Assembly (NCBI GenBank): GCA_030407085.1
Contig: CM059586.1
Location: 28,445,501-28,509,500, forward strand
DNA length: 64,000 bases
Direction of reading: 5' to 3'
Source of the DNA: Trichopria drosophilae
Taxonomy: Eukaryota; Arthropoda; Insecta; Hymenoptera; Diapriidae
This document shows, piece after piece, positions 63,221 through 64,000 of the stretch. Numbering within the stretch: position 1 is the stretch's first letter; each line of letters starts with the position of its first letter. The position numbers and the translations under genes were made by a program. Under the pieces are notes generated by a model, which was given only the letters and a program-made list of their open reading frames with translations, searched no databases and had not been told where the DNA came from.

Positions 63221-63445
63221 CTTCAAACTCAAAAAAATGTTCTGGTTAAATACAACCGTACTATTTTTTCTGGTTATTCTGGGTAGTTTAATTAGAAAAA
63301 TAATTATTTTAATAATCTCTCTAGTTAAACCAAATATATTTCTGGTTAAACCAACCAGAATTGTGGTTATTTTAACCAGAAAAAATAATAAGGGCCTATC
63401 TAATCATCTTTTCTGGTTATTTTAACTATTTTTTTTTGAGTGAAG
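63221..63445. mobile_element. Short TIR element, motif CTGGTTAAACC
   Basis: The ends are inverted: CTTCAAACTCAAAAAAA on the left and TTTTTTTTTGAGTGAAG on the right. Inside, TCTGGTTAAAT, TCTGGTTATT, CTAGTTAAACC, TCTGGTTAAACC, AACCAGAATT and TTTTAACCAGAAAA alternate in both orientations. Length is 225 bp. The 62-codon frame over it is repeat-derived (repeated Leu-Val-Lys-Pro). Confidence 0.75.
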
Positions 63446-64000
63446 TATATTTTTAAGTAATACAAATGGAAATTTGTCATCTACAGAAGATATCAGCCGC
63501 AAAATAAATACGTAGACAGAAATGAAGTTGTTAAATATCAGCAGCAAATTTGTAGGTCCATCGTCCTAACGAATATAAACATTCAGTTTCTAAAATCAGG
63601 TCGACAATTAAAGAAACTCATTGTTTACATGAGTGCACTTTTACCATGTGCAAAAAGAAATGTAACATCAATTGATTAACTTTAAATAGTTTTAAACAAA
63701 TAATTTCATATCTCCAAAAAATCTCAAAATTGACTAGGAAATTATTAATTACAAGAATGAGAAGCATTTTTTCGGATTAGATTTACCTTATTATTTCGCC
63801 ATTCTGAATGTCTAGTTTCTAAAACCAGGTTCATAATCAGCGATTTAAACAATTATAGGAAAGTCAAAGTTAAACGCAATTTCTTCACTCTAAAAATAGA
63901 CCCCAGATTTGGTTAGGGAAAATAATATAAAACCCTTTAGTATAAAAAAGGAAGCATACCTCGTCAAATTAAATTCGTTTTTTTACGCAATGCATCCGTC
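63446..64000. other. AT-rich non-coding stretch
   Basis: No supported gene. GGTTCATAATCAGCGATTTAA near 63828 recalls the head of the 28098-28395 tandem unit. Confidence 0.4.

Noticed and set aside
1..64000. CRISPR array, operon or prokaryotic gene cluster
   Set aside because: The window has splice signals, long non-coding DNA and MITEs typical of an animal genome. The tandem units at 28098 lack repeat-spacer organisation.

Overview
This is a eukaryotic, AT-rich nuclear window with very little coding sequence, most likely from an insect. An interstitial run of the arthropod telomeric repeat TTAGG (16288-16306) argues against Diptera. The AT-rich background broken by CpG-rich islands, and the abundance of short non-autonomous DNA elements, resemble hymenopteran genomes. 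The order is an inference that I could not test.

The one convincing protein-coding segment is on the + strand at 44283-46001. It is a single large exon encoding the first 573 residues of a long, low-complexity, Ser/Arg-rich protein. A strong 3' splice site sits upstream (polypyrimidine tract ending in CAG at 44049). The exon ends at a consensus donor (GAG|GTAAGT, cut after 46001). All three frames are closed between the acceptor and the ATG, so 44050-44282 is probably 5' UTR, with a 26-codon upstream ORF. The simplest reading is that most of the window is intronic: up to 44 kb of upstream intron or flank, and at least 18 kb of downstream intron leading to exons outside the window. I do not recognise the protein and do not name it.

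The rest is repeat-rich non-coding DNA. I found no reverse transcriptase, transposase, rRNA, functional tRNA or CRISPR array. There are several recognisable non-autonomous elements: two oppositely oriented copies of a TA-flanked, pogo-like MITE (30059-30313 and 60694-60974), a TTAA-flanked element with about 75-bp inverted ends (10158-10609), a foldback element with a third internal copy of its arm (5711-6170), a 121-122-bp tandem repeat (28098-28395) and three tRNA-like B-box relics.

The most unusual pattern is a recurring architecture rather than a single gene. At least ten short segments (about 75-250 bp, some longer) are each built from one short near-palindromic motif repeated in both orientations, and the motif differs at every locus. 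Examples are GGACGTCC, ATTCTGACCAGAAT, AAGTAAATATTTACTT, CTGGACAGG, AACCTTACGGTAAGGTT, CTTGCCGCAAG, GGAATATTCC, GAGTGAAATTTCACTC and CTGGTTAAACC. Several are bounded by related termini of the type CACTGA/CACTCA followed by an A-run. They look like parallel families of non-autonomous elements that share a design but not a sequence.
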